Assembly (NCBI RefSeq): GCF_937988725.1
Contig: NZ_CALKHS010000003.1
Span: forward strand, 310,001 to 374,000
From: an uncultured Castellaniella sp.
GTDB taxonomy: Bacteria; Pseudomonadota; Gammaproteobacteria; Burkholderiales; Burkholderiaceae_B
Reading direction: 5' to 3'
DNA length: 64,000 nt
Part shown: positions 36,779-49,526 of the stretch, in pieces
Position numbering within the stretch: position 1 is the stretch's first letter
How the letters are laid out: every line of letters begins with the position of its first letter
Translations under genes and position numbers: made by a program
The notes under the pieces: model-generated
The model's database searches: none
Told to the model about the DNA's origin: nothing
Seen by the model: only the letters and a program-made list of their open reading frames with translations

Positions 36779-38668
36779 CTACATCCGCCAGGACAGGTTC
36801 ACGAACACGTTGGAGCCCGGCGTGTTGTAGCCGTCCACCAGCACGTAGTCCTTGTCCAGGATGTTGTTCCAGCGCACCTGCATGCCCAGGGACTTGCTGA
36901 AATCGTAGGCGGCGGTCAGGTTGACCAGGGAATAGCCGCCCAGGCGGGCTTGCGTCGAGGCATCGACGCGATTGCCGGTGTATTGGTATTCGGCGCCCAG
37001 TTTCCAATCCTGGATGCGATGTTCGGCACCGAGATGGAAGACCTGGCGGGCGCGTTGCGGGAGTTGAGAGTTTTCGCCCGCCTTGGGGTCGTCGTTGCGC
37101 GGCTCCATCAGGTCGGCGCTTGCGCGGATCGTCGTGTCACCGAAACTGTGCTCGCCTGTCAGGGTCACGCCACGGATCGTCGCATGATCGATATTTTGCG
37201 GGGTGATCGCGAAGGTCGCGGGATCCGTCATGTTGGTGATCAGATTGCGAATCTTGTTCTGGTACGCGGTGAGCCGCAGCAGGGTGCTGTCATCCTGGTA
37301 TTGAACGTGCGCTTCGACATTGCGGGATTTCTCCGGCTTCAAGTCTGGATTGCCCGCGAAGGAACCGTAGGGGCCGAAATCCTCGAAGGGCCAATACAGG
37401 TCGTTGAAGGTCGGCGCGTGGAAGCCGGTGTTGCCCGCGATTCCGATCTGCCAGGTGTCCGTCAGATCGAAATCCAGCCCCAGGCTGCCTGTCGTCTGGT
37501 TGCCATAGCCCGAGATATTGTCGTTGCGCACGCTGGCCTGGGTATGCAGGCGGTCAAACTTGCCTTTGTAGATCAGGGCGGCGGCATTGGTATTGCGCGC
37601 GTCCCGGTCGTATTGCGTCGTGCTCTGGACACGTTCTTCCTGGCGCTCCAACAGGACCGACATCCTTTGGTCGACGAGGGGCTTGAACGTATTGGTCCAG
37701 CTGTAGTGGCGTTTGAGCGAATTGACGACGCTTTGGTAACCCCGGTCGTCGTAGCCGTCCTTGGTGAAACCGAAGCGCAGGTCGCTGTCCCACCAATCCG
37801 TGATGCGATCGGCGCTGCTCAGGCTGTAGGCTTGTTGCCTGTGGAGCGCATAGGCATCGCTTGTGAAAGTGCCTGCATCGTAATCGCCTCGTGTGTAGCC
37901 GTTGTAGGCCGTCAGACCGATGCGGTGGCCTTCGGCCCAGCGGTAGCCCAGCGTGCCCGAGACGGCATGGCTGCGGTAGCCGTCTTTGTCCGGGTAGTGA
38001 TTGAAGTTGAGGGCATTGTTGGCGGTGTGGCGGCGGGTGGCATCGAACCCCTTGCTGGTTGCCGCACTGGTCGAAAAGCTGTAGTCCCAGCCCTGAGCCG
38101 CGCCCGACAAGCCCAGACTGGACTTGGCGGTTTCGTAGGTTCCGTAGCCGACATTCGCCCAGGCCGACAGGGGACGGTCCTGTTCGCCCTTCTTCGTGAT
38201 GATGTTGATCACGCCGCCGATGGCATCCGAGCCGTACAGGCTGCTGGCGGCGCCGCGCAGGATCTCGACGCGTTCCACCATGGCCGGGTCGATGGCCGGG
38301 AAGCTGACGGTGCCCGAGGCCGAGCCGTTGATTCGCATGCCGTCGATCAGCACCAGCGTGTGATTGGAGTTCGCCCCGCGCAGGAACAGGCTGGTCACCG
38401 TCTGCGGCCCGCCGTTCGACGTGAATTGCACGCCGGGCGCGCGCCCGATGATCTCGGCGATGCTGTCGCCGCGCGCCTCGGCCAGTTGCTTCGGCCCGAT
38501 CACCGTCACGTCGCCGACCGCGTCGGACAAGGGTTCGGCAGTACGGCTGGGGGTGACGACAATGTCCTGCAGCGCGGGAACGGCTGCGGCATCGGATTGG
38601 GCCGTGGCGGCCAGGGGGAACAGACAGATGGTTGCGGCGAGCGTGCGCCGCGAAAACGAGATGGTCAT
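36779..38668 (-). CDS. btuB: TonB-dependent vitamin B12 receptor
   Basis: Outer-membrane receptor of 629 residues. Signal peptide 1-22 (ending ATAQS), a TonB-box-like segment DIVVTPSRT, plug domain (PGVQFTSNGGPQTVTSLFLRGANSNHTLVLIDGMRING; GAASSLYGSDAIGGVINIITKKG), then a 22-strand barrel ending in FVNLSWRM. The terminal Met after an aromatic-poor end is slightly unusual. The start MTISFSRRTL gives a clean signal peptide; an upstream in-frame ATG lies in the leader. Controlled by a cobalamin riboswitch. Confidence 0.93.
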   Translation of the reverse strand: MTISFSRRTLAATICLFPLAATAQSDAAAVPALQDIVVTPSRTAEPLSDAVGDVTVIGPKQLAEARGDSIAEIIGRAPGVQFTSNGGPQTVTSLFLRGANSNHTLVLIDGMRINGSASGTVSFPAIDPAMVERVEILRGAASSLYGSDAIGGVINIITKKGEQDRPLSAWANVGYGTYETAKSSLGLSGAAQGWDYSFSTSAATSKGFDATRRHTANNALNFNHYPDKDGYRSHAVSGTLGYRWAEGHRIGLTAYNGYTRGDYDAGTFTSDAYALHRQQAYSLSSADRITDWWDSDLRFGFTKDGYDDRGYQSVVNSLKRHYSWTNTFKPLVDQRMSVLLERQEERVQSTTQYDRDARNTNAAALIYKGKFDRLHTQASVRNDNISGYGNQTTGSLGLDFDLTDTWQIGIAGNTGFHAPTFNDLYWPFEDFGPYGSFAGNPDLKPEKSRNVEAHVQYQDDSTLLRLTAYQNKIRNLITNMTDPATFAITPQNIDHATIRGVTLTGEHSFGDTTIRASADLMEPRNDDPKAGENSQLPQRARQVFHLGAEHRIQDWKLGAEYQYTGNRVDASTQARLGGYSLVNLTAAYDFSKSLGMQVRWNNILDKDYVLVDGYNTPGSNVFVNLSWRM

Positions 38669-38779
38669 GACAGGCCCTGTAGGGTGCGCGTCCCCGCACA
38701 CCGGAATCATCAACACCTGCAGGCCGTGGTGAATCCGCCCGGATGATTTGGTGATCGGGCGCGGCGAACAGGCAATCAG

Positions 38780-38935
38780 GAGATCGAATCAGGCCGGTAT
38801 CGGGCTGACGCGGGCCGGGCCGAAGGCCTGGCGGACGCGCTCACCGTTGCGGGGGCAGCACAGCTGGGTTCAGTGATGAACCGCCTGTTTCCCGTTTAAA
38901 CGCCGGGCGCGGACAAGCCGTCCCGGCATACCTTG
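38780..38935 (-). ncRNA. cobalamin riboswitch
   Basis: On the minus strand the leader contains the AAACGGGAA segment, the highly conserved core GCTGCCCCCGCAACGGT (about 38843-38860), paired arms GGTTC/GAACC, and the B12-box AGCCCGATACCGGCCTG (about 38790-38808). These are the diagnostic parts of the adenosylcobalamin aptamer. A following GCCCG / CGGGC hairpin close to the ribosome site could be the expression platform. It would shut off btuB-btuF when B12 is plentiful. Boundaries are approximate. Confidence 0.95.
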
Positions 38936-38946
38936 TTTCGGAGGGC

Positions 38947-38952
38947 ATTATA
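38947..38952 (-). promoter_or_regulatory. -10 box of the btuB leader
   Basis: A perfect TATAAT on the minus strand about 12 nt before the riboswitch; transcription would start near 38940. No good -35 element is visible. The rest of the gap up to the toxin gene (38953-39079) shows nothing else. Confidence 0.55.
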
Positions 38953-39079
38953 AAGGCCTTCCGCGCAAGATTTTGTTGCGATTCCTGGTGCCTTGCTGTC
39001 GCAGGCCGCCGTCGTGCCTCTGTGCGATGCGGCCTGTTTCGAGAATGCGGGAGTCAGCGATGTGAAGGGGAAGAGCTGC

Positions 39080-39400
39080 TCATGCAATCCCCGTAACGAC
39101 TAGAAGGGCTCGTTCCACGGCTTGGATCGTGGCTCTATCCAGTCGCCCGAATACCGGCCCGACTCGGACTTTGGGCAGTGTCGAAATCTTGTCCACCATC
39201 ACTTGCGACTGGGTGTGCAGTCCATTGGTGGTGTCGGGTTCGACCAGGACCCTGAAAGCGGCTTCGCGAATTTCGCTGGTGATGGGGCAGATGATGATGC
39301 TATCGAGTTCGGACAGCAGGTTGGATTGAATGACCAAGGCGGGCCTGGGCTTGCCATAGGCGCCAGGCAACGATACAGAGACAACGCTGCCGCGGTGCAT
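39080..39400 (-). CDS. mazF: MazF/PemK-family toxin endoribonuclease
   Basis: A 106-residue toxin of the CcdB/PemK fold. MHRGSVVSVSLPGAYGKPRPALVIQSN carries the conserved Arg/Pro loop, IICPITSEI the T/S strand, and VGPVFGRLDRATIQAVERALLVVTG the C-terminal helix of MazF. It would cut mRNA when freed from its antitoxin. The ATG overlaps the antitoxin stop (TGATG), so expression is coupled, antitoxin first. Confidence 0.93.
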   Translation of the reverse strand: MHRGSVVSVSLPGAYGKPRPALVIQSNLLSELDSIIICPITSEIREAAFRVLVEPDTTNGLHTQSQVMVDKISTLPKVRVGPVFGRLDRATIQAVERALLVVTGIA

Positions 39401-39612
39401 CAGCGCCAGCTTTCAATATCGTGCGCAGCGGCTTCGGCGAATGCCAGGGCATCCTGTTCCGCCGCATCATGCTTGAGTGCCACGCATTGAGCTTTGACCT
39501 GTGTGGCGTAGCCGGCATCCCGGGTATCGGGAACCCATATTTGCAGGCGGCGCATCCCATTGGATGTCGGGCGCGGGGCCTGTGATGCTTTGTGAGAGAG
39601 TACATGCGACAT
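39400..39612 (-). CDS. antitoxin, MazE-like DUF3018 family
   Basis: A 70-residue antitoxin. The core RRLQIWVPDTRDAGYATQVKAQCVALKHDAAEQDALAFAEAAAHDIESW fits DUF3018, the antitoxins that pair with MazF toxins. The N-terminal part (SHVLSHKASQ) would bind DNA. It has AGGGGG ahead of its ATG. Two direct CCCTGTGT repeats 29 bp apart lie upstream and may be the autoregulatory operator. Confidence 0.88.
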   Translation of the reverse strand: MSHVLSHKASQAPRPTSNGMRRLQIWVPDTRDAGYATQVKAQCVALKHDAAEQDALAFAEAAAHDIESWR

Positions 39613-39618
39613 GGAACC

Positions 39619-39655
39619 CCCTGTGTGAATGCCTGGGGGATAGGCTACCCTGTGT
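39619..39655 (-). promoter_or_regulatory. direct repeats upstream of the toxin-antitoxin operon
   Basis: CCCTGTGT occurs at 39619-39626 and 39648-39655 (plus strand), and CCCCC/GGGGG flank the space between. Toxin-antitoxin complexes usually bind repeats at this place. The rest of the gap to the small gene (39656-39824) shows no gene. Confidence 0.4.
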
Positions 39656-39824
39656 CATGCTGAGCGGCAAGCGCTTCTGTAGCCTTTTTATCCTGCTTTT
39701 GATATGGCTTGCAGAACGTTGCGCGGGCGTCCTGCGATCGGATAGCACCCGTTCCGCCACCGCCGACCGGTGGTGCGCGGCAAGCCAGGTTGTGACGACG
39801 GGTGTCGCCTGCCGCCGATCAGGA

Positions 39825-39983
39825 TCAGGCGACGGCGGGAGCCGGCATGCGGGCGCCGAACAGGACGTCCAGGATGCGGGCGATCAGGCCTTCCTGAGGA
39901 CGATTCGCGCGGGCGGCGAGTTCTTCCGCCATCATGCGCTCAAAAGCTTCGTTCACGGGGTAGTTCGAAAAGGGGGCCAACAT
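39825..39983 (-). CDS. 52-residue helical small protein, unknown function
   Basis: A short gene with AAGGAG 6 nt before ATG and a well-formed promoter. Product begins MLAPFSNYPVNEAFERMMAE and continues with an amphipathic stretch ELAARANRPQEGLIARILDV LFGARMPAPAVA. It has no signal peptide and no Cys; it looks like two amphipathic helices. Similar tiny basic/acidic helical proteins occur in Burkholderiales without assigned function. Codon use is normal for the window, and start context is much better than any overlapping frame. Confidence 0.7.
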   Translation of the reverse strand: MLAPFSNYPVNEAFERMMAEELAARANRPQEGLIARILDVLFGARMPAPAVA

Positions 39984-40037
39984 GCTGTACTCCTTGAGGA
40001 TGTTTGCTCGCCATCGAGCGACTAGTGAAAACCCTTA

Positions 40038-40080
40038 TAGGGTTAACCCTAGTGTAGTGGATTACCCCTCTTTGCGTCAA
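40038..40080 (-). promoter_or_regulatory. promoter and palindromic operator-like site of the 52-residue gene
   Basis: Minus-strand -35 TTGACG (40075-40080), 18-bp spacer, -10 TACACT (40051-40056). A 14-bp perfect palindrome TAGGGTTAACCCTA (40038-40051) touches the -10 and covers the expected start site, and a further GGGTT/AACCC arm follows. This arrangement is typical for repression. The -35 sits at the edge of the 105-bp inverted-repeat element. Confidence 0.65.
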
Positions 40081-40184
40081 TCGGCATGTCATGGCGCTGG
40101 GCGGCGCTGTTGGAGCTTACTCGTCCACATCCGGCGAAGCCGCCAAAATGCGACCGGCGCCGCCCAGCGCCATGACATGCCGAT
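40080..40184. repeat. 105-bp element with 28-bp perfect inverted arms
   Basis: Positions 40080-40107 and 40157-40184 are exact reverse complements (outer bases ATCGGCATGTCATGGCGC), around a 49-bp loop. No T-run and no coding potential. It lies between the small gene and metH. It could be a MITE-like insertion or a large RNA hairpin. Not an attC site: core GTTRRRY/RYYYAAC boxes are missing. Confidence 0.75.
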
Positions 40185-40256
40185 GAGATCTCCGGGCCCG
40201 GACCCCGGCACAGCTCTCCACGACACTCGATGAGGTCCCGCACCCCCAGCGATACA

Positions 40257-44063
<3,807 letters not shown>

Positions 44064-44122
44064 CGACCCGGGGCGGGGCGGGGGCGGCGTGCCGCGCCTG
44101 GCGGTCTGCCGGGAGCGCCGTC

Positions 44123-44908
44123 ATGCCGCGTGACGATGCGGCCCGGCGCCAGTCCCTGGGGGCGTTCCTGCGCAGCGCGCGCGCCCGGGTCAGCCCGGGC
44201 GACCACGGCCTGCCGCCGGGGTTGCGGCGGCGCACGCCCGGCCTGCGCCGCGAGGAAGTCGCCCAGCTCTGCGGCATCAGCACGACCTGGTACACCTGGA
44301 TCGAGCAGGGCCGTGAAGTCTCCGTGTCGGTCGATGTCTGGCGCCGGCTGGCCGAAACATTGCGGCTGGCGCGCGCCGAACGGCATTATCTGTTCAGCCT
44401 GGCGGAATGCGCCGATCCGCAGGCGGGGCAGCTGGATGCCGTGGCCCTGCCCGATGGACTGAGCGACTGCGTGGACAGCATCCAGGGGCCGGCCTACATC
44501 CTGGACCAGGCCTGGAACGTGCTGGCCTGGAATCCGCCGTTGCAGCGGCTGTTCGACGGCTGGCCAGGGCAGGGGCGGGCCAATCTGCTGCATTACATCT
44601 TCATGGATCCGGCCGCTCGCACCCTGGTGGTGGACTGGGAAGAGCGCGCCAGCCGCGTGGTGGCGGAATTCCGCGCCGACGTGGCGGCGCTGGCCGGAGA
44701 CCCCGCCATCGGCGCCCTGGTGGCCGAATTGCAGGCGGGCAGCCCCTTGTTCGCCGGCTGCTGGACGCGCCAGACCGTGGTGGACCGGGAAGGCGGCGTG
44801 CGCGAATTCCAGCACCCGGCGCGCGGCCGACTGATGTTCCGGCAGTTCACGTTCCGGCTGGCGGTGCGCCCGGACTGCAAACTGGTCATGCTGCTAGACC
44901 AGGCCTGA
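44123..44908 (+). CDS. XRE-family regulator with MmyB-like ligand domain
   Basis: A 261-residue regulator. The helix-turn-helix (about 35-85: RREEVAQLCGISTTWYTWIEQGREVSVS) is preceded by LPPGLRRRTPGLR, and the C-terminal PAS-like MmyB domain (about 105-255) has GPAYILDQAWNVLAWNPPLQRLF and FQHPARGRLMFRQFTF. Such regulators in other bacteria control nearby transporters or dehydrogenases. It faces the MFS exporter across 23 bp, so the exporter is a candidate target. Confidence 0.88.
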   Translation: MPRDDAARRQSLGAFLRSARARVSPGDHGLPPGLRRRTPGLRREEVAQLCGISTTWYTWIEQGREVSVSVDVWRRLAETLRLARAERHYLFSLAECADPQAGQLDAVALPDGLSDCVDSIQGPAYILDQAWNVLAWNPPLQRLFDGWPGQGRANLLHYIFMDPAARTLVVDWEERASRVVAEFRADVAALAGDPAIGALVAELQAGSPLFAGCWTRQTVVDREGGVREFQHPARGRLMFRQFTFRLAVRPDCKLVMLLDQA

Positions 44909-44931
44909 GCTGCGAGGCGGCCCGGCCGGGC

Positions 44932-46365
44932 TCAGGCTTCGCGGCGGTGGCGCAGCTGATTGCCCGATCTGTTCGACAGCCTGCGGAACGACAGGGCCGA
45001 TGCCGCCACGCATAGCGCCGTCGCCGCGAAACCCCACATCACGTCGATGCGGTCGGCCTCGATGCCGCCGCGCAGGCTGATGCTGAGGTTCAGCGTGACC
45101 GCCGCGCAGGCCACGCCCAGGCTGATGCCCAGCTGCTGCGCCATGGCCGAGAAGCTGCTGGCGCGGCTCATCTGCGCGGAATCCAGGTCGGCGTAGGTCA
45201 GGGCGTTGACGGCCGTGAACTGCAGCGAGCGGAAGAAGCCCCCGATCAGCAGCACCGCGACCATCAGCCAGACGGGCGTGCTGGCCTGGAACAGGGCGCA
45301 GGCGGCCGTGAAGCAGGCGGCGATCAGCGCATTCCACATCAGCACGCGGCGAAAGCCGAAGCGGTGCACGATGGGCGTGGCGACCAGTTTCATCAGCAGG
45401 GCGCCGGCCGCCGAGGTGAAGGTGATCATGCCGGCCGAGAAGGCGGACAGGCCGAAGCCCACCTGCAGCAGGATGGCCAGCAGGAAAGGCGAGGCGCCGC
45501 TACCGAAGCGGCACAGATTGCCGCCCAGCACCGAGACGGCGAAGGTCTGGACGCGCAGCAGGCTGAGGTCGATGATCGGATAGGTGGCGTGGCGGGCGTG
45601 GCGGATGTACAGCACCCCGCAGACCAGGCCCAGCAGGAGCAGGCTCACGATCACGTCGGCGCCCAGGTCACCGTGGCCGACGGCTTCCAGGCAGATCATC
45701 AGCGCCGCCATGGACACGGCGCTGAGCAGGAAACCGAGCGTGTCCAGCCGCGGCTTGCCGTCCGGGACGTCGCGGGCGATGTAGCGCCGCACCAGCGCGA
45801 TGCCCAGGATGCCGACGGGGATGTTGATCAGGAAGATCCAGTGCCAGGATGCGTACGTCACCAGGAAGCCGCCGACCGGCGGACCGATGACGGGCCCCAG
45901 CAGGGCGGGCAGGGTCAGGAACGCCATGGCCTGGACCAGTTCGGATTTGGGGATGCGCCGCAGCAGGATGATGCGCCCGACGGGCACCATCATGGCGCCC
46001 GCCGCGCCCTGGACCACTCGGGAGATCACCAGCTGCGAAAGGGTCTGCGACGCGGCGCAGGCCGCCGAACTGAGGCCGAACAGCAGGATGGCGGCCAGGA
46101 AGACCCGCTGCGCCCCGAACCGGTCGGCCGCCCAGCCGCTGATGGGCACGAAGACGGCCGTGGCCAGCAGATAGCCCGTGATGGTGATGTTCATGTGCAC
46201 GGCGGTGGTGCCGAAATCCCGCGCCATGGCGGGCAGGGCCGTGGCCACCACCGTGGAATCCAGCATCTGCATGAACAGGGCGCAGCCGACGATGAAGGGG
46301 ATCATCCGTTGTTCCCGGGTGCGGGCGGCGGGGGGCGGGGCGGAAGATCTACTGGGGTCGGGCAT
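44932..46365 (-). CDS. MFS drug efflux transporter, DHA2 (EmrB/QacA-like)
   Basis: A 477-residue inner-membrane exporter, predicted 12-14 helices. The start segment FIVGCALFMQMLDSTVVATALPAMARDFG is the DHA2 helix-1 motif, GWAADRFGAQRVFL is motif A, and LGPVIGPPVGGFLVTYASWHWIFLINIPVG is motif C of antiporters. Substrates cannot be told from sequence; EmrB-type pumps export hydrophobic toxic compounds. The start MPDPSRSS was preferred to an in-frame ATG 42 bp upstream. Confidence 0.9.
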   Translation of the reverse strand: MPDPSRSSAPPPAARTREQRMIPFIVGCALFMQMLDSTVVATALPAMARDFGTTAVHMNITITGYLLATAVFVPISGWAADRFGAQRVFLAAILLFGLSSAACAASQTLSQLVISRVVQGAAGAMMVPVGRIILLRRIPKSELVQAMAFLTLPALLGPVIGPPVGGFLVTYASWHWIFLINIPVGILGIALVRRYIARDVPDGKPRLDTLGFLLSAVSMAALMICLEAVGHGDLGADVIVSLLLLGLVCGVLYIRHARHATYPIIDLSLLRVQTFAVSVLGGNLCRFGSGASPFLLAILLQVGFGLSAFSAGMITFTSAAGALLMKLVATPIVHRFGFRRVLMWNALIAACFTAACALFQASTPVWLMVAVLLIGGFFRSLQFTAVNALTYADLDSAQMSRASSFSAMAQQLGISLGVACAAVTLNLSISLRGGIEADRIDVMWGFAATALCVAASALSFRRLSNRSGNQLRHRREA

Positions 46366-46436
46366 AGGCACGCGCGGGCGTCGGAGTGCAGTACACTTGG
46401 AGCGCATCGGTCATGAGAATCGGCAACGGCACTATT

Positions 46437-46628
46437 ATGGCAAACAACTTCACCTCCGAACTGACACAATTCATCAACCAGTACAAGACGGAACATCCCG
46501 ACACCGAAGCGCGCCAGCGCGCCGGGCGCTTCCGCCTCTGGGACAAGGAACTGGATGCCGAACAGCAGGACGGCTTTCGCGCCGCCCGGGTCGCCCAGGA
46601 TCCCTACGTCTATTATCAAAAGGCCTGA
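46437..46628 (+). CDS. DUF3460 small protein
   Basis: A 63-residue soluble protein, MANNFTSELTQFINQYKTEH ... YVYYQKA, matching DUF3460, a short family next to scpA or panC in Burkholderiales. No signal peptide or membrane helix. Function unknown. Starts at the ATG before AACAACTTC; the longer frame adds non-conserved residues. 9 bp before scpA. Confidence 0.85.
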   Translation: MANNFTSELTQFINQYKTEHPDTEARQRAGRFRLWDKELDAEQQDGFRAARVAQDPYVYYQKA

Positions 46629-46637
46629 CCGGCCGTC

Positions 46638-47507
46638 ATGCCGCCAGAGCCCGCCACCGGGCTGGATGCCTTGATGGCGCCGGCTGTGGACAGCACGCCC
46701 GACGTGGTCGATCACGTGGCGCTGGCGCGGCTGTACGGCGAACCCCTGTTCGCCATCCCCCAGGACCTGTACATCCCGCCCGATGCCCTGGAAGTCTTCC
46801 TGGAAGCCTTCGAGGGCCCGCTGGACCTGCTGCTCTACCTGATCCGCAAGCAGAATTTCAATGTGCTGGACATCCCCATGGCGGAAGTCACGGCGCAGTA
46901 TCTCAGCTATGTCGAGCAGGTCCGCCGCACCAATCTGGAACTGGCCGGTGAATACCTGCTGATGGCGGCGTTGCTGATCGAGATCAAATCGCGCATGCTG
47001 CTGCCCGTGCGCCAGTCCGATACCGGCGAGGAAGTCGAGGATCCCCGGGCCGAACTGGTGCGCCGCCTGCTGGAATACGAGCGCATGAAGCTGGCCGCGC
47101 AGCGCCTGGATGCCCTGCCGCGCGTCGGCCGCGATTTCCACGTAGCGCATGCGCAGGCCGACCTGGATGTCGAGACCGTGCTGCCGGCCGTCAGCCCCGC
47201 GGACCTGCGCGATGCGTGGACCGCCATTTTGCAGCGGGCGCGCCTGAACGCCAGCCACCGCATCACCCGCGAACAGCTGTCCGTGCGGGATCACATGAGC
47301 CATATCCTGCGCCGGCTCTCGGACGTGCGCTTCATGGAGTTCACGGATCTGTTCATGGAACGCATCCGCATGGGTGAGCCGGCCGCCGTCATCGTCGTGC
47401 ACTTTCTGGCCCTGCTGGAACTGGCGCGCGAATCCCTGCTGGAAATCACCCAGGCGGCGCCCTATGCGCCGCTGTATGTCAGACTGTCCTATACGCGCTC
47501 GGCCTGA
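46638..47507 (+). CDS. scpA: segregation and condensation protein A
   Basis: Kleisin subunit of the Smc-ScpAB chromosome condensation complex, 289 residues. Conserved core LEAFEGPLDLLLYLIRKQNFNVLDIPMAEVTAQYLSYVEQ, then LAGEYLLMAALLIEIKSRMLLP for the helical SMC-binding end, and a winged-helix C-terminus (REQLSVRDHMSHILRRLSDVRFMEFTDLF). An N-terminal extension of about 50 residues is typical of beta-proteobacteria. No scpB follows. Confidence 0.93.
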   Translation: MPPEPATGLDALMAPAVDSTPDVVDHVALARLYGEPLFAIPQDLYIPPDALEVFLEAFEGPLDLLLYLIRKQNFNVLDIPMAEVTAQYLSYVEQVRRTNLELAGEYLLMAALLIEIKSRMLLPVRQSDTGEEVEDPRAELVRRLLEYERMKLAAQRLDALPRVGRDFHVAHAQADLDVETVLPAVSPADLRDAWTAILQRARLNASHRITREQLSVRDHMSHILRRLSDVRFMEFTDLFMERIRMGEPAAVIVVHFLALLELARESLLEITQAAPYAPLYVRLSYTRSA

Positions 47508-48383
<876 letters not shown>

Positions 48384-48387
48384 CGGG

Positions 48388-48406
48388 CCCGGGGCGGCGC
48401 CCCGGG
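48388..48406 (+). terminator. GC-rich hairpin after panC
   Basis: 9-bp perfect stem CCCGGGGCG / CGCCCCGGG with one central base, 5 bp after the stop; no T-run follows. Possible terminator. Confidence 0.4.
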
Positions 48407-48504
48407 AAGTTCCCGCATCCGCGCGTCTGGCAGGCCTGACAGCTGCCGGGCGTCGGGCCGCATGACAGAATCCCCTCACCAGAAACAACACACGGGGGAT
48501 TGCC

Positions 48505-48858
48505 ATGGCGATCATGGGCATGAATCTGGGAGACGCGCAGGGTTCGATCACCCGGCGCCTGACGCTTCGGGAACGCGAAGTCGCGGACTACATCACCCGG
48601 GGGCGTTCCAACAAATACATTGCCGCCGAACTCGGGGTGTCGCAGCGCACCATCGAGGCGCACCGGGCGCGCATCTTCATGAAGGTCGGCGTGCGCAACG
48701 CGGTGGAACTGACCCAGCATTACGTGCGCCTGAAACTGCCCCTGTCGGACGATCAGGGGGCGAGCCCGTCGCCGCGCCCTGACGTGGCGCGGCATCCCTG
48801 GCGCCCGGCGCGGGCCGGATCAGCGTGCGGCGCAGTGCTGGGCGGGCTTGGAAGCTAG
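48505..48858 (+). CDS. small LuxR-type HTH regulator
   Basis: A 117-residue protein that is mostly a LuxR/FixJ helix-turn-helix (about 15-75: LTLREREVADYITRGRSNKYIAAELGVSQRTIEAHRARIFMKVGVRNAVELTQ). There is no receiver or sensor domain, so it is a stand-alone DNA-binding domain, and the last 40 residues are low-complexity Pro/Arg/Ala. It overlaps the 3' end of the convergent lipoprotein gene by 39 bp, a sign that this tail is not under strong constraint. Confidence 0.8.
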   Translation: MAIMGMNLGDAQGSITRRLTLREREVADYITRGRSNKYIAAELGVSQRTIEAHRARIFMKVGVRNAVELTQHYVRLKLPLSDDQGASPSPRPDVARHPWRPARAGSACGAVLGGLGS

Positions 48859-49485
48859 TTCCGTGATCGGGTCCAGATCCGCCTGGCGGGTCAGACTGGA
48901 TTCCAGTAGAGGCGCCTGACCGTTCAGGCGTGTGACCCGCAGCACGTTGGATGTGCTGAATTCCAGGCTGGCGCGGGCCTGGTCGCCGGTCTGCAGCACG
49001 ATGCGCACCGGATCGGTGCCCGTCAGGTACCAGCAGCCCAGCGTGGCGCGGGCGGGCCCGCTACCGTCCACCGGCGTGTTGCGGGCGCGCCATTGGCCGT
49101 CCGGAGCCAGGGTTAGGGTCATGCGGCTGGGCGGGCATTGGCCGCCGTCCATGCAGGCGATGGTGCCCAGATAAGTGCGGGATTCGGCCAGTTCGCGGGG
49201 CACGGCGGCGCCTGCCGGCTGGGCGGCGCCGGCGCTTGCGCCGGATTCCGCCGCCGGGGCGGCCGCGGACTTGGATTTCTGTTCCTGGCCGCCGAAGCCC
49301 AGTTGCAGCTGGGCCGGCGCCTGGGTACCGGAATCGCCCTGGGCGCGGTGCAGGGCGTCGGACGTGGTGCTTTCACGCGGGGTGTCGTAATAACCCGGCG
49401 CGCTTTGCTGGGCGCAAGCGCCCAGCAGCGTCAGCAGGCTAAGGCCCAGCAGGCGGGTCAGTGAAGTGGCAATGGGGCGCGGCAT
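48820..49485 (-). CDS. lipoprotein, unknown function
   Basis: A 221-residue lipoprotein with lipobox LGAC (Cys24). A variable Ala/Gln/Ser-rich region (about 25-100) precedes a domain from about 105 to 190 with YLGTIACMDGGQCPPSRMTLTLAPDGQWRARN and CWYLTGTDPVRIVLQ, which resembles the NlpE N-terminal fold (copper/envelope stress sensor) in outline. The resemblance is weak. Divergent from the prepilin peptidase. Confidence 0.75.
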   Translation of the reverse strand: MPRPIATSLTRLLGLSLLTLLGACAQQSAPGYYDTPRESTTSDALHRAQGDSGTQAPAQLQLGFGGQEQKSKSAAAPAAESGASAGAAQPAGAAVPRELAESRTYLGTIACMDGGQCPPSRMTLTLAPDGQWRARNTPVDGSGPARATLGCWYLTGTDPVRIVLQTGDQARASLEFSTSNVLRVTRLNGQAPLLESSLTRQADLDPITELASKPAQHCAAR

Positions 49486-49526
49486 GACAGTATCGGTCGG
49501 AGGGGCGGAAACGCCATTCTACGCAT

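Noticed and set aside
38896..39087. A 63-codon frame between btuB and the toxin gene
   Set aside because: It overlaps the riboswitch leader and -10 box, with no ribosome site or motif.
39501..40025. A 174-codon plus-strand frame across the antitoxin and small gene
   Set aside because: No ribosome site or motif; overlaps two better supported minus-strand genes.
40080..40184. Integron attC site
   Set aside because: Arms are perfect and lack the R'/R'' core sequences; no integrase nearby.
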